Source: Chlorobium sp. (GTDB lineage: Bacteria; Bacteroidota; Chlorobiia; Chlorobiales; Chlorobiaceae). Taken from it: DNA of 46,882 bases. Shown one piece after another: positions 8,441-16,723 of this stretch. The notes below the pieces were generated by a model that saw only the letters and a list, made by a program, of their open reading frames with translations, was not told where the DNA came from and did no database searches. Location of the stretch: positions 1-46,882 of the forward strand of contig SZXX01000052.1 in the NCBI GenBank assembly GCA_005843825.1. Direction: 5' to 3'. Within the stretch, counting starts at the first letter, position 1. Each line of letters begins with the position of its first letter. A program made the position numbers and the translations under genes.

Positions 8441-9304
8441 ATGAGCAGAAAATTCAGAAATACGGACAATGAACATACCTCTCCATTCGAGCAGATCAAG
8501 AGGACAAATGATGCTGGTCAGGAATTTTGGTCAAGCCGTGAGTTTGCAGAAGTGTTGGGTTACGGTGACTACCGTAATTTTGAGTCCGTCGTTGAAAAAG
8601 CCAAGATAGCCTGCTTCAACAGTGCCCATCCTATTGAGGATCATTTCGTTGATGTCACCGAAATGATCGAAATCGGCAAAGGCGGGCAACGCGCTGTCAA
8701 AACGATGTTTATGTCGCGGTATGCCTGCTATCTTGCAATACAGAATGCTGATCCAAAAAAAGAGCAGGTAGCGCAGGGGCAGACATATTTTGCGGTACAA
8801 ACACGACGGCAGGAATTAACAGACGAAAATATTGAGGAAGAAAGGCGAGTTCTCTTGCGTAACGAGATCCGTCTGCATAATGTACAACTGGCAGATGCAG
8901 CAAAGAATGCAGGAGTCGTAGAGCCCCTGGATTATGCCATTTTTCAGAATCATGGCTATATGGGCTTGTACGGAGGATTAAGGCAAGATGATATCCACAG
9001 ATTAAAAGGATTGAAAAAGAGCCAGAAAATTCTGGATCACATGGGAAGTACGGAATTGGCAGCCAACCTGTTTCGAGCTACACAAGCAGAAGAAAAACTT
9101 CGCAGAGACAAGGTCAAAGGCAAAAAAGCAGCAAATCAGACACACCAGGAAGTCGGCGCAAAAGTCAGAAAAACCATTCAAGAATTGGGTGGTACAATGC
9201 CAGAGAAGTTGCCAGCAGTTGAAAGTATAAAGAAAATCGAAACCAAACAGCGAAAGAAACTTGGTGGTTCAACTCATTCGCCAAAAGAAATAACAGAAGA
9301 CTGA
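8441..9304 (+). CDS. dinD: DNA damage-inducible protein D (DinD)
   Basis: The 287-residue product is close in length to E. coli DinD (about 274). Hallmarks are the N-terminal BRO-N-like start SPFEQIKRTND followed by FWSSREFAEVLGYGDYRNFE, the central SRYACYLAIQNADPKKEQVAQGQ, YFAVQTRRQE, and the C-terminal block NHGYMGLYGGL with DHMGSTELAANLFRATQ. E. coli DinD is an SOS-induced protein that binds RecA filaments and inhibits strand exchange. I could not find a convincing LexA operator directly upstream, so SOS control here is unproven. DinD homologues are common passengers of defence islands, which fits the neighbouring nuclease genes and DarG remnant. Confidence 0.88.
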   Translation: MSRKFRNTDNEHTSPFEQIKRTNDAGQEFWSSREFAEVLGYGDYRNFESVVEKAKIACFNSAHPIEDHFVDVTEMIEIGKGGQRAVKTMFMSRYACYLAIQNADPKKEQVAQGQTYFAVQTRRQELTDENIEEERRVLLRNEIRLHNVQLADAAKNAGVVEPLDYAIFQNHGYMGLYGGLRQDDIHRLKGLKKSQKILDHMGSTELAANLFRATQAEEKLRRDKVKGKKAANQTHQEVGAKVRKTIQELGGTMPEKLPAVESIKKIETKQRKKLGGSTHSPKEITED

Positions 9305-9371
9305 TATTTCGCAACACTATCAATCCTGTTCTTTTTTACACTATTTTCATCAACAAATAAAAGGAGTATTT

Positions 9372-9691
9372 ATGCAACAAAAAAAAGAGCATGCGTTATT
9401 TGTTTCTCAAGGAAAAGGATACCACAAACACTCAGAAGCACTTTGACAGGGTATGCGATCTTGTTGAGGGCTTCGAATCTCCCTTCGGACTGGAATTGTT
9501 AGCCTCTGTGCACTGGGTTGTTGAGAATGAACAAGTTCAGACTATTGATGATGTTAATTACATCTGTTGATGCATGGAATGAGAAAAAGAAACAGTTTTC
9601 AAAACGACAGATTACGCTTGCTCTTGACGGCCTGTCAAAAAAGGGTTGGATAAGCCATTTCGCACTAACTCAATACTGCTCCCTCTGTTAA
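9372..9691 (+). pseudogene. darG: broken C-terminal part of DarG antitoxin (DNA ADP-ribosyl glycohydrolase)
   Basis: Frame 9391-9570 reads FDRVCDLVEGFESPFGLELL then ASVHWVVENEQVQTIDDV and stops; the next frame from 9563 continues SVDAWNEKKKQFSKRQITLA then LDGLSKKGWI and stops at 9691. Joined, these match the end of DarG, whose M. tuberculosis homologue I recall as having IEGFEGPYGVELLASTHWV and then WTKRKGR. The N-terminal macro domain and the darT toxin gene are absent. An AAGGAG and ATG at 9361-9374 precede the fragment in yet another frame, as if a start had been fused to the tail by deletion. DarT ADP-ribosylates thymidine in single-stranded DNA and DarG reverses it. Confidence 0.75.
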
Positions 9692-9840
9692 AACTTGCGG
9701 ACTAACAACGCAGTTCCATATGCACCTGTGACGGGAAAGAATTGGTGCCTATGACTCCTGTGTAATTACTTGAAGCTCATTTTTGCTGAAGGCGCTCCGG
9801 ACTGGTCACTCATGCCTGCATTGATCGGTTGTGATGCACA

Positions 9841-9870
9841 CCGCTAACTGAGGTTCACCGCTTGCACGGC
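9841..9870 (+). repeat. 30-bp direct repeat, copy 2
   Basis: Matches 7937-7966 at 27 of 30 positions in the same orientation. The distance between copies is about 1.9 kb and spans the minus-strand remnant, dinD and the darG remnant. Confidence 0.6.
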
Positions 9871-9936
9871 CCCGCTACCAATGCCCAGCTGCCCGCCTGC
9901 CGAAGTAGTGCGGGAGCCTGGAGGCTTGCCTGTACG

Positions 9937-10012
9937 AAGGGGGGAATAATTTATTTCAGGGGGTACCCGTTTTTTTTAAAGTGTCGGACACCTTATGTCC
10001 TACTACCCTTTC
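9937..10012 (+). repeat. left arm of a ~75-bp inverted repeat around a Sel1 gene
   Basis: The arm begins AAGGGGGGAATAATTTATT, contains the internal palindrome GTGTCGGACAC (9981-9991) and a TGTCCTAC box. Its reverse complement aligns along its length with 10958-11030, with a few mismatches and small gaps. The arrangement resembles the ends of a transposable or REP/MITE-like element. Confidence 0.65.
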
Positions 10013-10073
10013 TATACTGACAGTAAGAAGATGAAATCATTTCCAATCATACTGATTAAAAGAAGGGGGATGT

Positions 10074-10889
10074 ATGCTGCTTGAATTTGATACCACCGAG
10101 GTGCTGTGCGACAGAGCATTACAATATTTTGAAGGTGACGGCGTTTCCGTGGATTTAACAGAGGGATTGAGGCTTTTCTTGCTGGCGGCTGAACGCGGGA
10201 ATCCTCATGCCCAGCTTTTTCTCGGGATCATGAGCGAATACGGCAAAGGAATGGCGCAGGATTTTGCCCAGGCCGCAAGATGGTATCGCATGGCCGCAGA
10301 GCAGGGTGATGAATTTGCGCAATACTGCCTTGGATTGCTTTACAAAAACGGCACAGGGGTGGAGCGGAACGAGACGGAAGCAGCACATTGGTTCCGTTTA
10401 TCTGCCCTGCAGGGTTATGCTGATGCCCAATGCAATCTTGGAGGGATGTACAAAAATGGCAGCGGCGTAAGGCAGGATGAGGCTGAAGCCGTCAAATGGT
10501 ACCGGTTGGCAGCTGAACAGAACAATGCTGTAGCCCAACGCTTTCTTGGGCTGGCTTACAGGATTGGCAAATGCGTCAAAATGGACGCTGCTCGGGCTGT
10601 GACATGGTTCCGGTTAGCGGCCGGGCAAGGTGATGCATACGCTCAGTTTTACCTTGGTTTAATGTATGAGGAGGGTGACTCTGTCAGGCAGGACAAAACG
10701 GAAGCAGCGTATTGGTACCAGCTGGCCGCTGACCAGGGAAATTCTCACGCGCAATACAGCCTTGGATTGCTCTACAAAAACGGCACAGGGGTGGAAGAGG
10801 ATGAGGCTGAAGCAGTCAAATATTTCTGGCTCTCTGCCGATCAAGGCAATGAAGGGGCTCAGTATGTTCTGGACTCGATGGAGATATAA
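10074..10889 (+). CDS. Sel1-repeat protein
   Basis: The ATG follows GAAGGGGG at 10062-10069. The 271-residue protein is made almost entirely of about seven Sel1 repeats of 36 residues, with units such as GDEFAQYCLGLLYKNGTGVE followed by TEAAHWFRLSA. The repeats pack as a superhelix of paired helices used for protein binding. No signal peptide is present, so it should be cytoplasmic, unlike the many periplasmic Sel1 proteins. Two units (around 10330 and 10750) are nearly identical in DNA, with the shared string TACAAAAACGGCACAGGGGT, suggesting recent repeat duplication. The gene stands alone between the two arms of a long inverted repeat, so it may be cargo of a mobile element. Confidence 0.85.
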   Translation: MLLEFDTTEVLCDRALQYFEGDGVSVDLTEGLRLFLLAAERGNPHAQLFLGIMSEYGKGMAQDFAQAARWYRMAAEQGDEFAQYCLGLLYKNGTGVERNETEAAHWFRLSALQGYADAQCNLGGMYKNGSGVRQDEAEAVKWYRLAAEQNNAVAQRFLGLAYRIGKCVKMDAARAVTWFRLAAGQGDAYAQFYLGLMYEEGDSVRQDKTEAAYWYQLAADQGNSHAQYSLGLLYKNGTGVEEDEAEAVKYFWLSADQGNEGAQYVLDSMEI

Positions 10890-10930
10890 AACAGTGCTGA
10901 GACGTGAGTGCTGAGTGCCGAGGGAAGAAA

Positions 10931-10954
10931 GTTGGCAGTTGGCAGTTGGCAGTT
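10931..10954 (+). repeat. tandem GTTGGCA repeat
   Basis: Three consecutive GTTGGCA units followed by GTTAA lie just after the Sel1 gene and just inside the right inverted-repeat arm. A two-unit version, then GTTGGCGG, is at 31710-31724, so this is a dispersed short repeat of the genome rather than a local feature. Confidence 0.7.
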
Positions 10955-10957
10955 AAG

Positions 10958-11030
10958 AAAAAAGGTAGGACATCTGGTGTCCGATACTATCAAAAAGGGT
11001 CACCTGCTGGAATTAATTATTCCCCCCTTT
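10958..11030 (-). repeat. right arm of a ~75-bp inverted repeat around a Sel1 gene
   Basis: Read on the plus strand it has GGTAGGACAT, GGTGTCCGATAC, AAAAAGGGT and then AATTAATTATTCCCCCCTT, the inverted counterpart of 9937-10012. The two arms enclose about 0.95 kb with a single gene. Confidence 0.65.
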
Positions 11031-11116
11031 TTTATAGGTGTCCAGTTTGTCCAGTTTTGACGGATTTAGTGCGTGTTATCCGATTTTCTGAAGCTTTCAG
11101 CTGTTGGTTTTAACGG

Positions 11117-12130
11117 TTAAAACAGGGAGAGGCTTTCTACTTTCTGGACCCTGACATCTTCGTACAGCTTTGCTGTTGTGAGCAGTTCGTATTTTATCAT
11201 TTCACGGAGTTCCTGGGGCTCCAGGACTTCGGCTTCACTTCCGTAGCGCATGACCCAGCGTTTGACGGCGTCGAGGGCTCCGACCTGCATTTTCAGGATG
11301 AGTGAGCCATCTTTCAGCTCTTCAATCTCCTGGCTAGGGTGCCACTGGTGCTCCCTGATCCACTGTGACTGGAAAGGAGAAAACCGGATTGCAACACTGC
11401 TTGTCTGATTATCGTGGATCTGGTCGAATGCCTGAGCTATGTAGGTCTCAAATGAAAAGGTCTTCTGAGCGGTGAAGTGCTTTTTGGAGAGTGAGACGGT
11501 TCGGATACGATTGATGGCAAAGGTCCGGAAATCGCCCCGCAGCTCGCAATAGCCGATTATATACCAGGTATCGCTCTGCTGAGAGTAGTGAAACATGTAG
11601 GGATGCACGGTCCTCTCCGTTACCTCCTGATTCCAGGCAGCCCGGTAGGTTATGGTAATCTTGAGCCTGCTCCGTATGGCATCTTCAATGGCGGCAAAAA
11701 AGCGGGGATCAAAAGCCGGCGGTGAGGGTTTTTCAAATGAGTAGATGTTGAGAAACTCATTGGAGGCGGATGCTTCGGGAAGGTACTGCCGCATTTTGTC
11801 GAGTGCCCGGCTGATTTCATCGAATAATGGTGAGCCTTCACACTGTGCAAGCACCTTTTTTGTAGCAATAAGGGCGGCAGCCTCCCCTCGCTCAAGAAGA
11901 GTTGAGGGCAGAAAATCCCAGCCGGGCTTTTCGTAATAGTAGCCTCTCTTCTTCTGGTCGTATTCAATAGGCGCATGAAGCAGGTCGCGCATATAGTCGA
12001 CATCGCGCTGGATGCTTTTTGTTGAGACCTCAAAATACTCTGCAACCGTTGCGCAGTTGGGATAATGGTTGCTCTGCAGCTGCTGGTGCATATACTGCAT
12101 ACGGACAAGCGGTGGCCGGGATTGCCTCAT
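11117..12130 (-). CDS. HTH and WYL-domain transcriptional regulator
   Basis: The 337-residue protein begins with a winged helix-turn-helix (about residues 8-60; CATVAEYFEVSTKSIQRDVD is the recognition region) followed by a WYL domain with TWYIIGYCELRGDFRTFAINR (about residues 190-215) and a C-terminal WCX-like extension (residues about 240-325). WYL domains sense ligands, in several cases nucleic acid or nucleotide, and these regulators often control phage-defence and DNA-repair genes. Its position at the edge of a nuclease and dinD island fits such a role, though the gene points toward, and ends convergent with, that island. A perfect 10-bp inverted repeat lies 44 bases upstream of the start (12174-12194) but belongs to a dispersed repeat family. 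Confidence 0.85.
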   Translation of the reverse strand: MRQSRPPLVRMQYMHQQLQSNHYPNCATVAEYFEVSTKSIQRDVDYMRDLLHAPIEYDQKKRGYYYEKPGWDFLPSTLLERGEAAALIATKKVLAQCEGSPLFDEISRALDKMRQYLPEASASNEFLNIYSFEKPSPPAFDPRFFAAIEDAIRSRLKITITYRAAWNQEVTERTVHPYMFHYSQQSDTWYIIGYCELRGDFRTFAINRIRTVSLSKKHFTAQKTFSFETYIAQAFDQIHDNQTSSVAIRFSPFQSQWIREHQWHPSQEIEELKDGSLILKMQVGALDAVKRWVMRYGSEAEVLEPQELREMIKYELLTTAKLYEDVRVQKVESLSLF

Positions 12131-12171
12131 GAATTCAGCGGTTCAGATTGGATGAGAGTGAAGAAAGAAAT

Positions 12172-12202
12172 AGGTCTTATAGGACCTATAAGACTTATAA
12201 AA
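12172..12202. repeat. CTTATAGG-type palindromic repeat, locus A
   Basis: GTCTTATAGG and CCTATAAGAC form a perfect 10-bp inverted repeat with one base between them (12174-12194), followed by TTATAAAA. Similar strings recur at 31741-31786 and 40462-40497, each between genes. Confidence 0.7.
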
Positions 12203-12261
12203 GCCAGCGTTTTTGATGCTGCAGATTGCCATGTGGCGCCCCGAAGGGCGCTGAGGGGACG

Positions 12262-13314
12262 TCAGGAATTTTTGAGTTCTTTCAGTTCGGCTTCGAGCAG
12301 ATTGAGTTTGTCTCTCATGGCGCCGAGGTTGCGCAGCATTGCTTCGTGCTTGAGCTGTTCGCGCATCGGCTGCGCCGGGTATCCTCGAAGGGCGATGCCG
12401 GGCTCGAGGAAGGACTTTGAAATGCCGGCCTGGGCTGCGACGTGTATCCGGTCGGCAAGCTCAAGGTGGCCTGCAAAACCGGCTTGGCCTCCTACCATAC
12501 ACTGACGGCCTAAGGTTACGCTTCCTGAAATTCCCGCCTGTGCAGCGATGACGGTATCTTCACCGATCCGGCAGTTGTGGGCGATCTGAACCAGGTTATC
12601 GATTTTAGCACCCCGGCCGATAACGGTACTACCCATGGTGGCTCTGTCTATAGTGGCATTTGCTCCGATTTCGACATCATCGCCAATTTCAACAATGCCC
12701 ATCTGGGGAATCTTTACATACGATCCATCGCTCTGCGGAGCAAAACCGAACCCATCTGCTCCGATAACGGTTCCTGAATGAACAACAACTCTTTTGCCTA
12801 TCAGGGAGCCATCGTAAATGGTCACATTCGGGAATAAAACTGAATTATCGCCCAGAGAGATATCTTGAAACAGAACGGTATTAGGACCGATAACGACGTT
12901 GCTGCCAATCGTACATCGGTCGCCAATGACAGCATATTCTCCGATTGAGGCACCTTCACCAAGAGTAACACCTTCGCCGATAACTGCTGAGATTGCAATG
13001 CCCTTATGGGCTATTGTCCGTGGGGTTGCAAATTTCTGGAGAAGAAAAACGAAGGCAGTATAGGGGTCGCCTACTTTAAGAAAAGAGGTGCGATGGCTGA
13101 ACTCATCAACACTCAGCGATTTGTGTACAATAACCAGCGATGCTTCGGTAGTGGCAAGATATCTTGCATACTTGTCGTTGGCTATAAAGCTGACCTGACC
13201 AATTTGCGCGGATTCGATTTTGGCCGGGCCGGAAATCAACTCATCTACTTTACCAACCAGCTCAACGGCACCGACAAACCGGGCGAGATAGTCCCTGATC
13301 TCCTGAATAGTCAT
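12262..13314 (-). CDS. lpxD: UDP-3-O-acylglucosamine N-acyltransferase LpxD
   Basis: The third enzyme of lipid A synthesis: it transfers a 3-hydroxyacyl chain from acyl carrier protein to the 2-amino group of UDP-3-O-acylglucosamine in the cytoplasm. The 350-residue product has the N-terminal uridine-binding domain (residues 1-100), then a long left-handed beta helix of hexapeptide repeats such as [20 protein letters not shown], the conserved [19 protein letters not shown] block with the catalytic His (residue about 242), and a C-terminal helix ([12 protein letters not shown]) used in trimer packing. Length is typical. It stands alone here, divergent from prs across 180 bases. Confidence 0.95.
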   Translation of the reverse strand: MTIQEIRDYLARFVGAVELVGKVDELISGPAKIESAQIGQVSFIANDKYARYLATTEASLVIVHKSLSVDEFSHRTSFLKVGDPYTAFVFLLQKFATPRTIAHKGIAISAVIGEGVTLGEGASIGEYAVIGDRCTIGSNVVIGPNTVLFQDISLGDNSVLFPNVTIYDGSLIGKRVVVHSGTVIGADGFGFAPQSDGSYVKIPQMGIVEIGDDVEIGANATIDRATMGSTVIGRGAKIDNLVQIAHNCRIGEDTVIAAQAGISGSVTLGRQCMVGGQAGFAGHLELADRIHVAAQAGISKSFLEPGIALRGYPAQPMREQLKHEAMLRNLGAMRDKLNLLEAELKELKNS

Positions 13315-13493
13315 ATTTATTTTATAAATAACAGTGCTTTAGAAAGAGGAAAAAAATAGTTAATTTTTCGGCCTTTTTAATTATATTTGAGTTCTCGTGA
13401 TTATTCAATCCATGTATGGGAAAACGGTTACGGATGCTCTGGAGAGTAAATCGATTGCCATAATATAACCCCTTTCATCTGAATGTGCAGGAC

Positions 13494-14468
13494 ATGATGG
13501 AAAAACCCATTAAAATTTTCGCTGGACGCAGCAACCCGGCCCTCGCTGAGAAGATTGCTGAGTACCTCGAAATGTCACTTGGCAATGCAAAGATTGAAAA
13601 CTTTTCTGACGGAGAGATTTCGGTCAATTATTTTGAATCGATCCGTGGTTCGGATCTCTTCATTATACAGTCCACCAATCCTCCCGGAGATAATCTTTTA
13701 GAGCTGCTGATCATGATTGATGCAGCAAGAAGGTCTTCAGCAGCAAGAATTACCGCTGTCATTCCCTATTACGGCTATGCCCGTCAGGACAGGAAGGACA
13801 GGCCTCGCGTCGCCATTACAGCAAAGCTGGTTGCCAACCTGCTTACGGAGGCGGGAGCAAACCGCATTTTAACCATGGATCTGCATGCGCCTCAGATTCA
13901 GGGATTTTTTGATATTCCGTTTGATCACCTCTATTCAAGCGTGATACTTATTGACCATATCCGTCATAGAGAGTTTCGCGAAAACCTGGTTGTGGCCTCT
14001 CCTGATGTCGGCGGCGTAAAGCTGGCAAGAAAATTTGCCGAAGAACTGGGTACTGATCTGGTCATTGTCGACAAACGCCGACCAGCAGCCAACGTTGCGG
14101 AAGTCATGAATATTATCGGTGATGTCAGCGGCAAAAATGTGCTTCTTGTTGATGACATGATTGATACTGCAGGAACCCTGGTCAACGCTGCGAAAGCTAT
14201 CCGTGATGCAGGCGGCCTTAAAATCTATGCGGCAGCAACCCATCCGATTCTTTCAGGACCGGCTATCAAAAGAATTGATGCGTCAATACTTGAAAAAGTA
14301 ATTGTTACCGATTCAGTTATTACGAGCCACGAATATTCACCGAAAATTGAAACAGTAACTGTCAGTAACCTTTTCGGTGAGGCTATCAAGCGTATATATG
14401 AAGATGATTCTGTCAGCTGCCTTTTTGACAGCAAGAATATCATTGAAAAACTTACGAACCTTCACTAA
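13494..14468 (+). CDS. prs: ribose-phosphate pyrophosphokinase
   Basis: Makes PRPP from ribose 5-phosphate and ATP, the precursor of purines, pyrimidines, NAD, His and Trp. The 324-residue protein shows the family motifs in order: KIFAGRSNPALA at the start, FSDGEISVNYFESIRG, YYGYARQDRKDRPR (ATP-binding flexible region), MDLHAPQIQGFFDIPFDHLY, and the PRPP loop NVLLVDDMIDTAGTL. A second ATG three bases downstream (13497) or a GTG at 13485 are alternative starts. rplY follows after 21 bases, so they form an operon, a pairing also known in other bacteria (prs with ctc). Confidence 0.95.
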   Translation: MMEKPIKIFAGRSNPALAEKIAEYLEMSLGNAKIENFSDGEISVNYFESIRGSDLFIIQSTNPPGDNLLELLIMIDAARRSSAARITAVIPYYGYARQDRKDRPRVAITAKLVANLLTEAGANRILTMDLHAPQIQGFFDIPFDHLYSSVILIDHIRHREFRENLVVASPDVGGVKLARKFAEELGTDLVIVDKRRPAANVAEVMNIIGDVSGKNVLLVDDMIDTAGTLVNAAKAIRDAGGLKIYAAATHPILSGPAIKRIDASILEKVIVTDSVITSHEYSPKIETVTVSNLFGEAIKRIYEDDSVSCLFDSKNIIEKLTNLH

Positions 14469-14489
14469 ACACAAGCGATAAAAGAGATA

Positions 14490-15092
14490 ATGGAAACTAT
14501 TGTATTGGGGGTTGAACCTCGCGTTATTAAAAAGAATGCAGCTGATAAACTGCGCAAGACAGGCGTTGTGCCAGCAGTTATCTACCATAAAGGCGAAGAA
14601 ACAGTTGCGGTAGGCGTCAATGAACTTGCATTGAGGAAGCTGGTACACTCAGCTGAGTCGCATATTATTGATTTACAGTTCCCGGATGGAAAGATTAAAC
14701 GTTCTTTTATAAAGGACGTTCAGTTTCACCCGGTAACCGACAGAATTATTCATACCGACTTTCAGCTTTTCTCTGCTGATGAGATCATTGAGCTAGAAGT
14801 ACCTGTTGCTGTTACAGGTGAGAGTGCCGGTGTGGAGAAAGGCGGCAAACTGCAGATTATCAAACATGCGCTTACAATCAAGGGGATGCCGGAACATATG
14901 CCTGATCACTTCGTCATCGATGTTACCGCACTTGAAATCGGACACTCCATTCATGTAAAGGAGCTGCCAATGGATGCCTATACTGACCTCGTCATTATGG
15001 ATGATCCAGATACTCCTGTTATTACAGTACTTGCCTCGAAAAAAGAAGCGGAAGCCACTGCAGAAGCTCCTGCTGCAACTCCAGCAAGCTGA
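14490..15092 (+). CDS. rplY: 50S ribosomal protein L25 (general stress protein Ctc type)
   Basis: The 200-residue protein is of the long, two-domain Ctc/TL5 type. The N-terminal part (VEPRVIKKNAADKLRKTGVV then PAVIYHKGEE) binds 5S rRNA; the C-terminal beta domain runs from about residue 95 (DEIIELEVPV, LQIIKHALTIKGMPEHMPDH) to 185. It ends with an Ala/Thr/Pro-rich tail (residues 186-200). It lies 21 bases after prs and is followed by a strong terminator, so prs-rplY is a two-gene unit. Confidence 0.95.
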   Translation: METIVLGVEPRVIKKNAADKLRKTGVVPAVIYHKGEETVAVGVNELALRKLVHSAESHIIDLQFPDGKIKRSFIKDVQFHPVTDRIIHTDFQLFSADEIIELEVPVAVTGESAGVEKGGKLQIIKHALTIKGMPEHMPDHFVIDVTALEIGHSIHVKELPMDAYTDLVIMDDPDTPVITVLASKKEAEATAEAPAATPAS

Positions 15093-15133
15093 ACACTGTT
15101 CACTTTGTTTTCCAAAGAGGCTATTTACAATTC

Positions 15134-15170
15134 AAAGCTGCTTTTCTTCAGGGAAAAGCAGCTTTTTTTT
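15134..15170 (+). terminator. rho-independent terminator after rplY
   Basis: AAAGCTGCTTTTC and GAAAAGCAGCTTT form a 13-bp stem with a six-base loop, followed by a run of T. It closes the prs-rplY unit. Confidence 0.9.
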
Positions 15171-15227
15171 ATAGGTTATCCTTAATTTCCAAAGCCTGAC
15201 TTACCATTCACCGAAAGCCACACAAGC

Positions 15228-16721
15228 TTGAAAACAGAGAGCGGCCCATCATCACCCCTGCACAAAACGGCTACCAATGCAGGACCTATCCGATTACAGA
15301 ATAAAGGATCGATTATTTTTCTTGCAGTCTCATTCATTACCTTTCTCCTTATTCTTTTCGCAAAGGCTGACCTGGTACTGATCAGTTTCCACTCCTTGTA
15401 CACTGCGGCAAGGCTTTTTATCAGCGCACCAGAATCTTTACAGGCAATTTTTACCTCCGAGATCCTTGAATTCTGGATAGGAGCCATCTACCTCTGTGCA
15501 CTACCGTTAACTCTTATACTTGTTACGAGAAAGAAGTTTCGGAAACGTTCTGTAGAAAAGAACAGACCTGAACAAACGGAACTAAGCCTTGGTAAAATAA
15601 GCTTCAGGGCTTTCATGCGCCAGTCAATAGCCCTGTATGCGTCAGCTGTAATTTTTATCCTTTATTCTCTGGCGTTCCTTGCGCCGTTCATAGTACCATT
15701 CAGTCCTTATGATCAACAGGATTTTCTGGTTACCGCTTATCAGCCGCCATTCTCCCGGCTGCAGGCATTGGTTCTCAAACAGCCTAAGACTCTGGCAATC
15801 CCGATACAGACAGGGAGCGGAACAACAGTTGAGCTTGCAAACAGCCTGATCAGTGATTTCCAGAAGCTGAAAACCCGCAATGAGCCAAATACTGTCAGGT
15901 TTATCAATGAGTACCGGATTGATAAAGATCAGGTTATTTACCGTCAGGGCATACGTACCAAGAGTATCGGTATTACAGAACTTGCCGGAACCGGTAAAAC
16001 ACTTGCACTGGCAGGCGGAGAGAAACAACCTGATTTTGTGATTTCGCGTATTTTTATGTTTGGTACTGACCAATATGGACGAGACATTCTCAGCCGTGTC
16101 ATCTACGGATCAAAAATATCGCTTTCCATTGGCTTTCTTGTTGTGTTGATCTCAGTCAGCCTCGGCACGATTATCGGGGTATCTTCTGGTTATTTCGGAG
16201 GCTGGGTGGATGCCACCATGATGAGGATTGTCGATATCCTGATAGCATTCCCTGCCCTTTTTCTCATTCTCATTATCATTGCAACTTTCGGAAACTCGAT
16301 ATACCTGATTGTGATCACGCTCTCCTTTACAGGATGGATGGGAGTGGCAAGAATTGTGAGAAGCCAGGTGCTTTCGCTTAAAGAGCAGGAGTTCATTCTT
16401 GCTGCACAATCACTCGGGCTTTCGAATATGAGAATTATATTCAGGCACCTTGCACCGAATACCCTGACTCCGGTTATTATTGCCGCAACACTGAGGATCG
16501 GCAGCATTATTTTGACTGAAGCGGGGCTCTCCTTTCTTGGTCTTGGAGTTCAGCCGCCCACACCGAGCTGGGGAAACATTATCAATGAAGGGCGTGACAG
16601 TCTTTTGAACTACTGGTGGATTTCAACATTCCCCGGTATTGCCATCCTGACTACTGTAGTGTGCTTCAACCTTATCGGCGACGGTGTCCGTGATGCCCTC
16701 GACCCAAGAATGAGAGGCTGA
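15228..16721 (+). CDS. ABC transporter inner-membrane permease, DppC/OppC type
   Basis: Permease of a peptide or nickel-type ABC importer or related transporter. The start is a TTG at 15228; no better start lies upstream. The 497-residue protein is longer than the usual 300. It has two N-terminal hydrophobic segments (residues about 27-50 and 85-103), a DppC N-terminal block (ALYASAVIFILYSLAFLAPF), an inserted soluble region (about 165-285), then the core with FGTDQYGRDILSRVIYGSKI and the EAA loop EFILAAQSLGLSNMRIIFRH (about 388-407), and the family ending GDGVRDALDPRMRG. The extra N-terminal domain and periplasmic insert seem a lineage feature. ATPase and binding-protein genes are not adjacent. 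A Nudix gene begins two bases after its stop. Confidence 0.85.
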   Translation: MKTESGPSSPLHKTATNAGPIRLQNKGSIIFLAVSFITFLLILFAKADLVLISFHSLYTAARLFISAPESLQAIFTSEILEFWIGAIYLCALPLTLILVTRKKFRKRSVEKNRPEQTELSLGKISFRAFMRQSIALYASAVIFILYSLAFLAPFIVPFSPYDQQDFLVTAYQPPFSRLQALVLKQPKTLAIPIQTGSGTTVELANSLISDFQKLKTRNEPNTVRFINEYRIDKDQVIYRQGIRTKSIGITELAGTGKTLALAGGEKQPDFVISRIFMFGTDQYGRDILSRVIYGSKISLSIGFLVVLISVSLGTIIGVSSGYFGGWVDATMMRIVDILIAFPALFLILIIIATFGNSIYLIVITLSFTGWMGVARIVRSQVLSLKEQEFILAAQSLGLSNMRIIFRHLAPNTLTPVIIAATLRIGSIILTEAGLSFLGLGVQPPTPSWGNIINEGRDSLLNYWWISTFPGIAILTTVVCFNLIGDGVRDALDPRMRG

Positions 16722-16723
16722 CC

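Larger units (their letters stand above)
9305..10073. other. gene-free stretch holding a darG remnant and repeats
   Basis: This 769-base stretch has no intact gene. It contains the darG remnant (9372-9691), the second copy of the 30-bp repeat (9841-9870) and the left arm of a long inverted repeat (9937-10012) in front of a Sel1 gene. The part 9692-9840 shows no coding or RNA signal that I can support. Confidence 0.6.

Noticed and set aside
12174-12194. 10-bp perfect palindrome as a WYL-regulator operator
   Set aside because: The same unit recurs at two unrelated intergenic sites, so a dispersed repeat explains it better than a specific operator.
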